NCBI RefSeq assembly: GCF_002160915.1
Contig: NZ_NFLM01000001.1
Coordinates: forward strand, 124,001 to 188,000
DNA from: Faecalibacterium sp. An121
GTDB lineage: Bacteria; Bacillota; Clostridia; Oscillospirales; Ruminococcaceae
DNA length: 64,000 nucleotides
Direction of reading: 5' to 3'
Shown here: positions 26,449 to 35,306 of the stretch, piece after piece
Layout of the letters: each line of letters begins with the position of its first letter
How positions within the stretch are numbered: position 1 is the stretch's first letter
Position numbers and translations under genes: made by a program
Notes under the pieces: model-generated
The model's database searches: none
Told to the model about the DNA's origin: nothing
The model's input: the letters and a program-made list of their open reading frames with translations, nothing else

Positions 26449-27231
26449 ATGAAGATCGAGACGTTGAACCCCTGCGGCAGCCGGCTGACGGTCTATCTGC
26501 GGGATGCAGAGCAGGCCATGCCCCTGTTCCAGATCCGGCCTTTGGTGTTGGTGATCCCGGGCGGCGGCTATGAACACGTCAGCCCCCGGGAAGGGGACCC
26601 GGTGGCTCTCCGCTTTTTGGCAGCGGGCTACCATGCGGCGGTGCTGCATTACAGCGTGGGCGAACAGGCCCGGGATTACCGCCCCCTGGCCCAGGTGAAC
26701 GGGGCGCTGGCCGCCCTGCGGGCCCATGCGGCCGAGTGGGGCATCTGTCCGGACAAGATCGCGGTGTGCGGTTTTTCGGCAGGGGGGCACCTGGCGCTGT
26801 CCTCGGCTGTGCTGGACCTGCCCGACCCTGCGCTGCCGGCTGGCCAGCAGCGCCCCGACGCCCTGATTTTGGGTTATCCGGTGGTGAGCGCCGGTCCCTG
26901 CGCCCATCGGGGCAGCTTCGTGCAGCTCAGCGGCAGCCGGGATGAGGCCAGCCACCTGGCCTTTGGCCTGGAGGACAAGATCACCTCCCGCACGCCCCCG
27001 GTCTTTGTGTGGCATACCATGGACGACAGCACCGTGCCGGTGGAGAACACCCTGCTGCTGGTGTCCGCCCTGCGCAAGGCCCAGGTGCCCTGTGAAGCGC
27101 ATCTGTTCCCTCACGGCGTCCACGGTCTGAGCGTCTGCACCGCCGAGGTCAACACCCCGCTGCCCCATGCGGCCCACTGGTTTGCGCTGGCCTGCGAGTG
27201 GCTGGGGGAGACCTTGGACTTCCACCCGTAA
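26449..27231 (+). CDS. Alpha/beta hydrolase (BD-FAE/esterase-like)
   Basis: A 260-residue cytoplasmic hydrolase without a signal peptide. VLVIPGGGYEHVSPREGD is the oxyanion-hole segment HGG-like loop, GFSAGGHLA carries the nucleophilic serine (about Ser109), and the acid and histidine are likely in HTMDDSTVP and FPHGVHGLS. This layout is that of the acetyl-xylan esterase / BD-FAE branch, which removes acyl groups from sugars or small esters. The substrate is not determined. RBS GGAGG is 9 bases upstream; a weak -10 TACAAT lies at about 26396. Confidence 0.88.
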   Translation: MKIETLNPCGSRLTVYLRDAEQAMPLFQIRPLVLVIPGGGYEHVSPREGDPVALRFLAAGYHAAVLHYSVGEQARDYRPLAQVNGALAALRAHAAEWGICPDKIAVCGFSAGGHLALSSAVLDLPDPALPAGQQRPDALILGYPVVSAGPCAHRGSFVQLSGSRDEASHLAFGLEDKITSRTPPVFVWHTMDDSTVPVENTLLLVSALRKAQVPCEAHLFPHGVHGLSVCTAEVNTPLPHAAHWFALACEWLGETLDFHP

Positions 27232-27280
27232 GGGAAAGACGACTTTTTCGTAAATACGATGAAAAGATTGTGGAAACCGA

Positions 27281-27309
27281 TTGACACGGGCCACCTGTTT
27301 TTGTATACT
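27281..27309 (+). promoter_or_regulatory. Strong promoter for the 27.4-28.3 kb genes
   Basis: TTGACA (27281-27286), 17 bases, TATACT (27304-27309). Predicted start near 27316, about 40 bases before the first start codon. Confidence 0.85.
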
Positions 27310-27356
27310 ATGGAGCGGAGGGCATCCGCTCTGTACGGCAAAGGAGAGCGAGAGAT

Positions 27357-27797
27357 ATGCCGTTCCGTGATGACCAGCCCAGGATATCGGTGAAGGGCCT
27401 GCTGCTGCAGGCTTTCCTGACCGGATGGGAGAAGTCGGGCAAGGCCATCCCCCAGGACGAATATCTGGACAGCTCGATCCGGGTGATCGAGAAACTGCAG
27501 GTGGAGCCTGAGACCCTCTATGCAGAGGAGGGACTGGGCCTTTTGGACGGGGACCATGTGGACCACCTGGAGGATCTGCTGCGCGCCGACGGCGCATGGC
27601 TGTACTATGGGGTGGAAGCCGAAAACTTCTTCCTGCTGCAATGGTATCCGGACCAGGCCTCGGCCCAGGCCAAGCTGGCCGACCTGGAGGCGCTGGGGGA
27701 TGGGGTCCAGTATGTGGTGGATCTGACCCTGCGCCGCGAAAACCCTTCACAAGCGGAATATTTTGGGGATTCATCCCCGGTGCAGCTGCGTTCCTGA
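27357..27797 (+). CDS. Hypothetical protein, 146 residues
   Basis: A soluble acidic protein with no recognised domain. It begins MPFRDDQPRISVKGLLLQAF and is predicted to be mixed alpha/beta, with a hydrophobic core around ADGAWLYYGVEAENFFLLQW (70-90). There are no cysteine clusters, signal peptide or membrane helices. A strong promoter and AAGGAG (10 bases upstream) argue that it is a real, expressed gene. The HD-domain gene starts 35 bases after it with its own GGGAGG, so they are probably one transcript. Confidence 0.6.
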   Translation: MPFRDDQPRISVKGLLLQAFLTGWEKSGKAIPQDEYLDSSIRVIEKLQVEPETLYAEEGLGLLDGDHVDHLEDLLRADGAWLYYGVEAENFFLLQWYPDQASAQAKLADLEALGDGVQYVVDLTLRRENPSQAEYFGDSSPVQLRS

Positions 27798-27831
27798 CGG
27801 CGGCCCGGGGCCTATCTTAGGGAGGAAACCT

Positions 27832-28338
27832 ATGATCCTGTCTGAAACAGAACACAGCTGCCTGCGGGGCATCCTGCAAGCCTACGAAAAGGACCCCCGT
27901 GTGCTGGAGATGGACAACTACATCCAGCACGGCAGTGTGACCACCTACCAGCATTGCTGGAACGTGGCCCGGGTGAGCTTCTGGATCAACCGGCGGTTCC
28001 ACCTCGGCGCGGACGAGACTGCGCTGGCGGTGGGGGCGCTGCTGCACGATTTTTATCTCTACGACTGGCACTGTGCAGGTCGGTTCCAGCTGTGCAGCGG
28101 GCTGCGCAGCATCTTCAAGATGCACGGTTTCATCCACCCGCTGCTGGCCAGAGAGAACGCCGAGCGGTGCTTTTCCCTCAGCCCCAAGGTGCGCAACATC
28201 ATCCGCAGCCATATGTGGCCCTTGACTTTGCTCCACGCGCCCCGGTGCCGGGAGGCGGTCATCGTCTGCATCGCCGACAAATACTGCGCGGTGCTGGAGG
28301 CGCTCTACCGCAACCATCAGAAGGCCATCTGCGTGTGA
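27832..28338 (+). CDS. HD-domain phosphohydrolase-like protein
   Basis: A 168-residue single-domain HD protein. Metal ligands are visible: the first histidine in YQHCWNVAR, the HD pair in ALLHDFYLYDWH, a further histidine in HGFIHPLLARENAE, and IIRSHMWPL. A late Asp in VIVCIADKYCAV completes the pattern. HD proteins of this size hydrolyse nucleotides or cyclic dinucleotide products; the substrate is not known. ATG 27832 follows GGGAGGAAACCT; the upstream in-frame extension has no RBS. Confidence 0.82.
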   Translation: MILSETEHSCLRGILQAYEKDPRVLEMDNYIQHGSVTTYQHCWNVARVSFWINRRFHLGADETALAVGALLHDFYLYDWHCAGRFQLCSGLRSIFKMHGFIHPLLARENAERCFSLSPKVRNIIRSHMWPLTLLHAPRCREAVIVCIADKYCAVLEALYRNHQKAICV

Positions 28339-28363
28339 GCCCCCTTTTACACCCATACAAGAC

Positions 28364-28399
28364 AAAAGCCTGTGCCCTTTAAAAGGCACAGGCTTTTTT
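28364..28399. terminator. Bidirectional terminator between the HD and GNAT genes
   Basis: AAAAGCCTGTGCC pairs perfectly with GGCACAGGCTTTT (13 bp, 8-base loop). T-runs follow on both strands, so it serves the converging HD and GNAT transcripts. Confidence 0.93.
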
Positions 28400-28403
28400 G
28401 TGT

Positions 28404-28928
28404 TTAAAGCTTGATGTATCCCGGGGGCTCGTCGGCGGCACAGCGCCGCTCCATCAGCCAGGTGTCCAGCCAGCGGCCGTGACAGTCCCGGGCGATCCGC
28501 TCCCGGCGGCCCACCACCCGGAATCCGCATTTGGCGTGCAGGCGCCGGCTGGCCTCGTTGTCCTGGAGGACGGTGGACTGCAGGGTCCAGTAGCCGGCGG
28601 CCTCGGCCTCGCGGCACAGGGCGGTCAGCAGGTGGTATCCGTAGCCGTGGCCGCGGTAGCGCTCCCCCACATAGATGCTCACCTCGGCCACCCCCCGGTA
28701 GCACCAGCGCATATTCACCCGGGACAGCACCGCCCACCCCGCGATGGCCCCGTCGGGGGCCAGGATCACCAGCCGGCACTCCCGGATGTGGGAGGCATCC
28801 CACGCCCGGTAAGGGGGACAGGCAGTCTGGAAGGTGGCGTGTTCGGTGGCGATGCCCTGGGTATAGATCTCGGCCACCTGGGGCCAGTCCTCTGGCCGCA
28901 TGGGCCGGATCGTCATTTCCTGTTCCAT
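28404..28928 (-). CDS. GNAT acetyltransferase of the phosphinothricin/amino-acid type
   Basis: A 174-residue enzyme. The order MTIRPMRPEDWPQVAEIY, GIATEHATFQT, GWAVLSRVN, AEVSIYVGERYRGHGYG and LQDNEASRRLHAKCGF is that of the pat/YncA-like branch (phosphinothricin, methionine sulfone and related N-acetyltransferases). The acetyl-CoA loop is RYRGHGYG. An in-frame ATG five codons later is possible, but the first is better spaced from a GGACG sequence. It is downstream of the DUF975 gene with a 23-base gap. Confidence 0.85.
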   Translation of the reverse strand: MEQEMTIRPMRPEDWPQVAEIYTQGIATEHATFQTACPPYRAWDASHIRECRLVILAPDGAIAGWAVLSRVNMRWCYRGVAEVSIYVGERYRGHGYGYHLLTALCREAEAAGYWTLQSTVLQDNEASRRLHAKCGFRVVGRRERIARDCHGRWLDTWLMERRCAADEPPGYIKL

Positions 28929-28951
28929 GAAAATTCGTCCGTTCTTTCGTA

Positions 28952-29716
28952 TCAGAAATCGATGGGAGCGCCCTGCAGCTCGGCCTCGGTGACATAGCCG
29001 GAGGCGATCACTTTGGCCCGCATGGCTGCGTAGAGCTCGGCATTGGTGGTTGAGGTATAGGGCTGCACAAACAGGACGCCGATGCCCAGCAGCAGGCTGC
29101 CCAGCAGGTTCCATCCCAGGAAGGACAGGTCCAGCACAAAGATGTTCCACTTTTCGCCGTCGGTCATCATGGTGCTGATCTCAAAGGCGCGGCTGGCGTC
29201 CATGCCGGGATTTTCAGCCAGCAGCCAGCCGACGAAACGGTACTGGTAGGACTTGACGATGCCGGGAACGATCAGCAGCAGGCTCCACAAGACGATCTTC
29301 AGGTTGAGAAGGAACATGACCCACACCGTGTTCCAATAGCCATAGGTAAAGCTGGAAAACAGCATGCCCAGCCGGGCGGGAGCGGTGCGGTTGAACAGCA
29401 GGTAGCGGTTTAGTCCCACCTGGATGGCCGGGCTGACCAGGATGGTCCAGCACAGCGCCGCAAAGAGGAACAGCAGGATGGCCAGGGTGCCCAGCGTGAA
29501 AAGATAGGGCAGCAGCAGGGAATAGGGAAAACCCTGATTGCTGGCCAGCTGGGCGGCTTCCTGGGGCAGGCTGGATGCGCTGTTCGAGCCGACGTTGTAC
29601 CGCAGCTCGATGGTGCCGCACAGCAGGGAAGTGATGAGGCAGGCGAGAAAGACCTGCCAGTAGCTGCGGCTCAGCACATGTTTGGCGTTGGTCTTTAAAA
29701 GTTTGCGTGTCCACAT
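28952..29716 (-). CDS. DUF975 family membrane protein
   Basis: A 254-residue integral membrane protein with six hydrophobic segments. The marker region LIVPGIVKSYQYRFVGWLLAENPGMDASRAFEIST is diagnostic of DUF975: a short helix after the fourth membrane segment with the pattern GI-K-Y-Y-(x)-AENP. Members are widespread in Firmicutes and may take part in membrane traffic or stress, but none is well characterised. GGAGG is 8 bases before the ATG. It has its own promoter and reads into the GNAT gene. Confidence 0.88.
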   Translation of the reverse strand: MWTRKLLKTNAKHVLSRSYWQVFLACLITSLLCGTIELRYNVGSNSASSLPQEAAQLASNQGFPYSLLLPYLFTLGTLAILLFLFAALCWTILVSPAIQVGLNRYLLFNRTAPARLGMLFSSFTYGYWNTVWVMFLLNLKIVLWSLLLIVPGIVKSYQYRFVGWLLAENPGMDASRAFEISTMMTDGEKWNIFVLDLSFLGWNLLGSLLLGIGVLFVQPYTSTTNAELYAAMRAKVIASGYVTEAELQGAPIDF

Positions 29717-29762
29717 AAAAAGGACCTCCTCCTTTGCAACCAAAATCAAAGGGCACAGCAAC

Positions 29763-29791
29763 AGTATAGCAGATTTCGCCCCAAAGCACAA
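29763..29791 (-). promoter_or_regulatory. Promoter of the DUF975-GNAT transcript
   Basis: On the minus strand TTGTGC (29786-29791), 17 bases, TATACT (29763-29768). It is divergent from the plus-strand promoter that begins 22 bases away. Confidence 0.65.
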
Positions 29792-29812
29792 TGCGACGGT
29801 TTTGTAAATGTT

Positions 29813-29841
29813 TTGACAAGGAGCCCTTTGGAGGGTACAAT
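29813..29841 (+). promoter_or_regulatory. Promoter of the secreted hydrolase gene
   Basis: TTGACA (29813-29818), 17 bases, TACAAT (29836-29841). Predicted start about 50 bases before the ATG at 29898. Confidence 0.8.
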
Positions 29842-29897
29842 AGAAGAAACTGCGCCGCCGGCTGGCGGAGAGATGACAGGAAAGAAAGGTACTTCTT

Positions 29898-31013
29898 ATG
29901 ACGATCACAGGCAAGATCCAAAAGAGGCTTTGTGCCGGCGCGGCCCTGGCGATGCTGGCGGCAGCGCTGCTGATGCCTGCACAGGCAGCCGGCGCCCCCC
30001 ATGTGACCCCTGACACCACGGTGGCCGAGATGCGGGCCAATGAGGGGATCATGGGTTCGGGGGTCAATACATGGGACAGGGGAGACCTGCTGCCCGAACA
30101 ACCCTGGATGTACGGCCACTGGACGCTGCGCCGGTTCATCGGATCCACGGTGGAGGACGGCGTGGCCGGGCTGAACCTCATCATCGACAACTATAATCAG
30201 GGAGTGCAGGTCACCTACCCGATCTATACCCCCGAGGAGATCGCGGCAGACCCCTCCCTGGCTGAGGTGGAGCTGTATTATTTCCCTGCCACCCAGCCCG
30301 GCGCCAAATATGCCCTGGTACTGGCGGGCAATATGTTCGAGCGCACGTCGGTGGTCAAGGAGGCCTGCGGGGCGGTCAGCCAGCTGCACGAGATGGGCTA
30401 TGGGGCCTTTATCCTGCGCTACCGCATCGGGCGCGACCTGAAAGACAACGCCAACTACAAGGACCTGGTGCGGGCGGTGCAGTTCATCACCGAGAACGCC
30501 GAGAAGTTTGAGGTCCAGGCCGAGGACTATGCCCTGGTGGGCCACTCGGCAGGGGGGCAGCTGTGCGCCATCTTTGGCACCGACCGGATGGGATACAGCA
30601 ATTACGGCCTGCCCAAGCCCGGGGCGCTGCTGCTGGCCTACCCCATCATCAATTATATGTACAGCAAACCCGCCTTCTTTTACCTCTACGACGGGGCGGA
30701 GCCGGGGGACCACCTGGCGCCGGGGGACTACTATTACAACATCGAGGTGGCGGCGGAAGTGAGTTCCGATTTCCCGCCCACCTTCCAATGGTATGGCCGG
30801 AATGACAATACCCTGAAGGGGATCTTCTTCCCCCTGCAGAGCCCCGCGCTGGACCGGGCTCTGGAGGCCCATGGCGTCATGCACCAGATGCTGGTGTTTG
30901 ACAATGCGCCCCACGGCAGCGCCACCGGCACCGGCACCGACGCGGAGGGCTGGCTGTACCAGGCAGCCGCCTTCTGGGAACAGGCGGTGGCTGCACGGCA
31001 CGCAGGCGGGTAA
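29898..31013 (+). CDS. Secreted alpha/beta hydrolase
   Basis: A 371-residue exported hydrolase. A signal peptide covers about residues 1-32 (LCAGAALAMLAAALLMPAQA, cleaved near AQA-AG). The mature part is an alpha/beta fold with the nucleophile elbow GHSAGGQL (about Ser216), an oxyanion segment near LVLAGNMFERTS, and likely acid and histidine in WYGRNDNT and APHGSATG. It resembles the esterase/acetyl-xylan-esterase-like hydrolases of gut Firmicutes. The substrate is unknown. No lipobox or sorting signal is present, so it is presumably released or wall-associated. Confidence 0.85.
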   Translation: MTITGKIQKRLCAGAALAMLAAALLMPAQAAGAPHVTPDTTVAEMRANEGIMGSGVNTWDRGDLLPEQPWMYGHWTLRRFIGSTVEDGVAGLNLIIDNYNQGVQVTYPIYTPEEIAADPSLAEVELYYFPATQPGAKYALVLAGNMFERTSVVKEACGAVSQLHEMGYGAFILRYRIGRDLKDNANYKDLVRAVQFITENAEKFEVQAEDYALVGHSAGGQLCAIFGTDRMGYSNYGLPKPGALLLAYPIINYMYSKPAFFYLYDGAEPGDHLAPGDYYYNIEVAAEVSSDFPPTFQWYGRNDNTLKGIFFPLQSPALDRALEAHGVMHQMLVFDNAPHGSATGTGTDAEGWLYQAAAFWEQAVAARHAGG

Positions 31014-31051
31014 GACAGAGCGGTGACCCATCCCAAAAGAGAGGTGATTTT

Positions 31052-32509
31052 ATGCCCCGAGATCTCAATGAAACTTTCCGCAGCCTGAATGAGGGCCTGC
31101 CCGGCGATATCGCCAGACTCAAGGCCGCAGGGTATTTTGCCGAGGCCATCGCCCGGATCGATGAACGGCTGGCCGAGGACTGGTCCGCCACCCAGAACGG
31201 CCCGGGCCTGGCCGCCAACCCCACCCCCCGCGGGCCGGACGGCCAGCGGGAAGCGATGACGGCGCAGCGGGAGATCATGCGCCGTCTGCCCCTGGAGTAC
31301 CCTTACGACCAACAGCAGGCCGTGGCCAAAATGCAGGCCAGAGTGCCGGATTTCACTCTGGAGGAGCTGCAGGCCCTGGAGCGGGCCGGCCGGGTGGACT
31401 GGCGCTTTGTGGAAGGGGAAAAGCACTACCTGGACCGGTTCGATGAGACGCTGCTGGACACCGACCCCAGCTTTGCGGCCCGGCAGGCATCGCCCCCGCC
31501 CCGGGACGGCCAGGCCCTGGCCCGCCGCAGGGCGGTGCACCAAAAGATGAAGCAGCGGGGGTCTGCCCGTGCGCGCATCACCCTGGCCACAGGGGTGGGG
31601 ATGTCGGACCAGGCCTTTGCCCGGGCGCTGGCCAGGGCCAAAGCCGAGGGCCGGGACAGCGTCCATGTGCGGGCCTGGCTGCCCCTGCCGGCGGCCTGCC
31701 GGGCCCAGAGCGACATCCGGCTGGAGGAATGGTCGGTGCAGCCCACCCTCATTGCCCTGGCCGACGTGCCCCAGCGCACCGCCTATTGGGAGGCCGACCT
31801 GACCGAGAACCGCTTCTTTACGGCGCGGTACAGCTACATCAGCACCGCCCGCTACATCGAGCCGATGGACGCGGTGCCCGACAGCACCCAGCCCAGCTTT
31901 GACACCGCCGAGGAGCCGCCCCACATCGTATTCACCCCCTTCCTGCGGGCGCTGGCGGCCCAGCTGACCCAGGGGGTCACCAGCCCGGTGGAAAAGGCCC
32001 GGCGTTTCTATGACTACATCACCCTGAACGTCCGCTACCATTACCAGCCCTCCTACTTTGTGCTGGAGGACATCCCCACCTGCTGCGCTGCCGACCGCCG
32101 GGGGGACTGCGGCGTGATGGCCCTGACCTTCATCACCCTCTGCCGCATTGCGGGCATCCCAGCTAAGTGGCAGAGCGGCCTGGCGGTGGGACCGGGCAAG
32201 TGCGGCTGCCATGACTGGGCCAAGTTCTACATCGAGCCCTGGGGCTGGATGTACGCCGACTGCTCGTATGGGGCCTCGATGGCCCGGGCAGGGGAGGAGG
32301 AGCTGCGCCGCCACTACTTTGGCAGCCTGGACCCCGGCCGGATGGTGGCCAACCGGGCCTTTGGCGCGCCTTTCGATTCGCCCATGTACGGTTTCCGGGC
32401 GGACCCCTACGACAACCAGACCGGCGAGGTGGAGGCCGACGGCGTGGGCCTGTACGGGGACCAGGTGGTCAGCACCAAAGAGACTCTGTGCTACGAAGAA
32501 TTGGATTGA
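31052..32509 (+). CDS. Transglutaminase-like cysteine protease fold protein
   Basis: A 485-residue cytoplasmic protein. The last third carries a transglutaminase-core domain: RRGDCGVMALTFITLCRIAG with the catalytic cysteine, GCHDWAKFYI with the histidine, and MYADCSYG with the aspartate, a full Cys-His-Asp triad. The first 270 residues are helical and then beta-rich (VHVRAWLPLPA, RYSYISTARYIEP), as in transglutaminase-like proteins that precede their core with an N-terminal beta domain. These act as peptidases or peptide-bond-forming enzymes on unknown targets. No signal peptide. RBS GAGAGG is upstream. rmuC follows after 13 bases. Confidence 0.85.
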   Translation: MPRDLNETFRSLNEGLPGDIARLKAAGYFAEAIARIDERLAEDWSATQNGPGLAANPTPRGPDGQREAMTAQREIMRRLPLEYPYDQQQAVAKMQARVPDFTLEELQALERAGRVDWRFVEGEKHYLDRFDETLLDTDPSFAARQASPPPRDGQALARRRAVHQKMKQRGSARARITLATGVGMSDQAFARALARAKAEGRDSVHVRAWLPLPAACRAQSDIRLEEWSVQPTLIALADVPQRTAYWEADLTENRFFTARYSYISTARYIEPMDAVPDSTQPSFDTAEEPPHIVFTPFLRALAAQLTQGVTSPVEKARRFYDYITLNVRYHYQPSYFVLEDIPTCCAADRRGDCGVMALTFITLCRIAGIPAKWQSGLAVGPGKCGCHDWAKFYIEPWGWMYADCSYGASMARAGEEELRRHYFGSLDPGRMVANRAFGAPFDSPMYGFRADPYDNQTGEVEADGVGLYGDQVVSTKETLCYEELD

Positions 32510-32522
32510 CCAGGAAAGGTAT

Positions 32523-33884
32523 ATGATGGAAATGAGCATTGTACTCTGCCTGCTGCTCGTGGTGGGCGATATCCTGCTGGTGGTGCTGCTGCTGCGCAGC
32601 CGCCGCCCCGATGACAACGCCCGGGAGGAGATGGAACACTGGCTGTCCGAACAGCTGGCCGCCCAGGCTGCCGACTTTGACCGGAGACTGCGGGCCAGCC
32701 AGGCCGCCCTGGCCGACCAGAACTATGCGGCCATCCGGGGGGTCAAGGATGCGGTGGAGGGCATGGCCCGCCAGATGACCGACAGCCAGGGGGTCCAGCA
32801 GAAAAACCTGGAGGGCCGGGTCCAGAGCATGGAGCGCACCCTGGAGAGCCGCCTGCGCACTCTGGAACTGTCCAACAGCCAGAAGCTGGAGGATATGCGC
32901 CGCACCATGACCGAGGGGATGGACGCCGTCCGGGCGGAGAGCGCCAGGAAGCTGGAGGAGATCCGCCATACGGTGGACGAGCAGCTCCAGGATTCCCTGC
33001 AAAAACGGGTCAGCGAGAGCTTCCGGACGGTCAGCGACCAGCTGGAGCAGGTGTACAAGGGCCTGGGTGAGATGCAGACCCTGGCCGCCGATGTGGGCGG
33101 CCTCAAACAGGTGCTGTCGGGGGTCAAGACCCGGGGCATCCTGGGTGAGATCCAGCTGGGTGCCATCCTGGAGGAGATCCTGGCCCCCGAACAGTATGCC
33201 ACCAATGTGGCCACCATCCCCGAATCGGCCAACCGGGTGGAATTTGCGGTGCGGCTGCCCGGAGCCGACGGCCAGAACATCTGGCTGCCCATTGACTCCA
33301 AGTTCCCGGGGGACACCTACGCCCACCTGCAGGACGCCTATGCCTCGGGGGACGCCCAGGCCGTGGAAGCGGCCCGCCGCGCCCTGGAGCAGGTGGTCCG
33401 CGCCGAGGCCAAAGACATCCGCACCAAATATGTGGAGCCCCCCTATACCACCAACTTCGGCATCCTGTTTCTGCCCTTTGAGGGACTGTATGCCGAAGTG
33501 GTCAACCTGGGCATGGTGGAAAAGCTCCAGCGCGACTACCAGGTCAATGTGGCGGGCCCCAGCACCATGGCCGCCCTGCTGAACAGCCTGCAGATGGGCT
33601 TCAAGACGCTGGCCATCCAAAAGCGCTCCAACGAGGTGTGGCAGGTGCTGGGCGCGGTCAAGACCGAGTTTGAGAAGTTCGACAAGGGGCTGTCCCGCCT
33701 GCAGGACCGGCTGCGTCAGTCCGACCGGGAACTGGATGACCTGATCGGCACCCGCACCCGGGCCATCAACCGCAAACTGCGTTCGGTGCAGTCTCTGGAC
33801 GACGCCAGCGCCGCCGCCCTGCTGGAGCTGGACGCGGCCCCCGGCCAGCCGCCCCGGGCCAGCCTGACCGGCGGGGAAGAATGA
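32523..33884 (+). CDS. rmuC: DNA recombination protein RmuC
   Basis: A 453-residue protein with an N-terminal membrane helix (about 3-22), a long coiled coil (about 35-200) and the RmuC domain: GILGEIQLGAILEEIL, WLPIDSKFPGD, and TNFGILFLPFEGLYAEV are hallmark motifs. RmuC proteins limit certain inversion or recombination events and are linked to nuclease-like folds. The start may be the ATG at 32523 or the next codon; AGGA at 32512-32515 allows either. It is probably co-transcribed with the transglutaminase-like gene. Confidence 0.93.
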   Translation: MMEMSIVLCLLLVVGDILLVVLLLRSRRPDDNAREEMEHWLSEQLAAQAADFDRRLRASQAALADQNYAAIRGVKDAVEGMARQMTDSQGVQQKNLEGRVQSMERTLESRLRTLELSNSQKLEDMRRTMTEGMDAVRAESARKLEEIRHTVDEQLQDSLQKRVSESFRTVSDQLEQVYKGLGEMQTLAADVGGLKQVLSGVKTRGILGEIQLGAILEEILAPEQYATNVATIPESANRVEFAVRLPGADGQNIWLPIDSKFPGDTYAHLQDAYASGDAQAVEAARRALEQVVRAEAKDIRTKYVEPPYTTNFGILFLPFEGLYAEVVNLGMVEKLQRDYQVNVAGPSTMAALLNSLQMGFKTLAIQKRSNEVWQVLGAVKTEFEKFDKGLSRLQDRLRQSDRELDDLIGTRTRAINRKLRSVQSLDDASAAALLELDAAPGQPPRASLTGGEE

Positions 33885-33916
33885 GCGGATTTTTTATCCC
33901 GTGAGCGGTTTTGGCA

Positions 33917-33945
33917 TTGCTTTTTCCCTATGAATATGGTATGAT
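33917..33945 (+). promoter_or_regulatory. Promoter of the flavodiiron protein gene
   Basis: TTGCTT (33917-33922), 17 bases, TATGAT (33940-33945), in an AT-rich gap. It gives a leader of about 110 bases. Confidence 0.65.
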
Positions 33946-33963
33946 AACAGCCGCGAAGGAACC

Positions 33964-34010
33964 AGGGCGCCGCCGCAGGCCCGGTCACGGCCACCCCGGC
34001 CCGGCGCCCT
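33964..34010 (+). promoter_or_regulatory. Inverted repeat in the flavodiiron protein leader
   Basis: AGGGCGCCG (33964-33972) pairs with CGGCGCCCT (34002-34010) around a 29-base GC-rich loop that can form a smaller GGCC/GGCC hairpin. It falls wholly within the predicted leader RNA. No T-tract follows, so it is not a plain terminator. Function unknown. Confidence 0.4.
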
Positions 34011-34063
34011 TTGCAGTAAAATGGAAATGATAAGAAAAAATGGTAAGGAAAGGACGACCCGCC

Positions 34064-35263
34064 ATGAACGTATACAAGACCCATGTCACCGATTCTGTGT
34101 TGGGCATCAGCATCAACGACACCACCCTGGATCTGTTTGAGAGCCAGTACCCGGTGCCCACCGGCGTCAGCTACAACTCCTACCTGATCCGCGACAGCAA
34201 GACCGCCGTGCTGGATACGGTGGACGCCCGCGCCACCGACGCCTGGCTGGAGGCGCTGGAGGCGGAACTGGACGGCGCCGCCCCCGATTATCTGATCGTC
34301 TCCCATGTGGAGCCGGATCACTCGGCCAATGTGGCCCGTCTGGCCGCCAAGTACCCCGCCATGCAGGTGGTGGGCAACGCCAAGACCTTTGCCTATCTGG
34401 AGAACTTTTTCCCCGGCGCCATCGCTGCCGGCCGCAAGGTGATGGTGAAGGACGGCGATACCCTGGAACTGGGCAGCCACACCCTGCACTTTGTGTTTGC
34501 GCCCATGGTCCACTGGCCCGAAGTGATGGTCAGCTATGAGTCCAGCGAGAAGATCCTCTTCTCGGCCGACGGCTTTGGCCGGTTCGGCGTGGTGGCCGAC
34601 GGCGACAGCTTTGACAACTGGGTGGAGGATTCCCGCCGCTACTTCCTGAACATCGTGGGCAAGTACGGCCCCCAGGTGCAGGCCCTGCTGAAGAAGGCCG
34701 CCGCCCTGGACATCGCGCAGATCTGCCCCCTGCACGGCCCCGTGCTGAAGGGCGACCTGACCGGCTATCTGCACCTGTACGATACATGGTCCAGCTACAA
34801 GCCCGAGGCGCCCGCCGAGATCCTGGTGGCGTCGGCTTCCATCCACGGCCACACCCTGGCCGCCGCCCGTACCATGGCTGAAAAGCTGCGTGCCGCCGGG
34901 GCCAAGGTCACCGAGATCGACCTGTGCCGCACCGATGTGTCCTATGCGGTGGCTGAGGCGTTCCGCTGCGGCAAGATGGTGCTGGCCTGCGCTACCTACG
35001 ACGGATTCCTGTTCCCCCCGATGGAGACCTTCCTGACCCACCTCAAGACCAAGAACTTCCAGAACCGCATTGCGGGTCTGATGGAGAACGGCATGTGGGC
35101 TCCCATGGCCGCCAAGCTGATGACCGCATCCCTCACCGGCATGAAGGGGATCACCCTGTGCGAGCACATCGTCAGCATCCACGGCGCAGTCAAGGCTTCC
35201 ACCGAAGCCCAGATGGACGCCCTGGCCAGCGAGATCATGGCCCGCTGCGCCGCAGCCGACTGA
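34064..35263 (+). CDS. Flavodiiron protein (A-type flavoprotein)
   Basis: A 399-residue enzyme that reduces O2 to water and/or NO to N2O, a major protection for strict anaerobes. The N-terminal metallo-beta-lactamase-like domain has the diiron ligands HVEPDHSAN (H-x-E-x-D-H), MVHWPE, FSADGFG and CPLHGP. The flavodoxin domain starts near residue 260; its FMN loop reads ASASIHGHTLAAA, with His-Gly-His in place of the more usual Tyr-Gly-x. No rubredoxin domain is fused, so an external electron donor is needed. ATG 34064 follows AAGGAAAGGA with 10 bases between. It is monocistronic. Confidence 0.94.
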   Translation: MNVYKTHVTDSVLGISINDTTLDLFESQYPVPTGVSYNSYLIRDSKTAVLDTVDARATDAWLEALEAELDGAAPDYLIVSHVEPDHSANVARLAAKYPAMQVVGNAKTFAYLENFFPGAIAAGRKVMVKDGDTLELGSHTLHFVFAPMVHWPEVMVSYESSEKILFSADGFGRFGVVADGDSFDNWVEDSRRYFLNIVGKYGPQVQALLKKAAALDIAQICPLHGPVLKGDLTGYLHLYDTWSSYKPEAPAEILVASASIHGHTLAAARTMAEKLRAAGAKVTEIDLCRTDVSYAVAEAFRCGKMVLACATYDGFLFPPMETFLTHLKTKNFQNRIAGLMENGMWAPMAAKLMTASLTGMKGITLCEHIVSIHGAVKASTEAQMDALASEIMARCAAAD

Positions 35264-35271
35264 ATATAAAA

Positions 35272-35301
35272 AACGCCCCGGCAGCAATGCCGGGGTATTT
35301 T
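35272..35301. terminator. Bidirectional terminator between flavodiiron and DUF1836 genes
   Basis: CCCCGGCA and TGCCGGGG with a GCAA tetraloop (35276-35295), an AT-rich run on each side. It ends both converging transcripts. Confidence 0.88.
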
Positions 35302-35306
35302 TGTTT

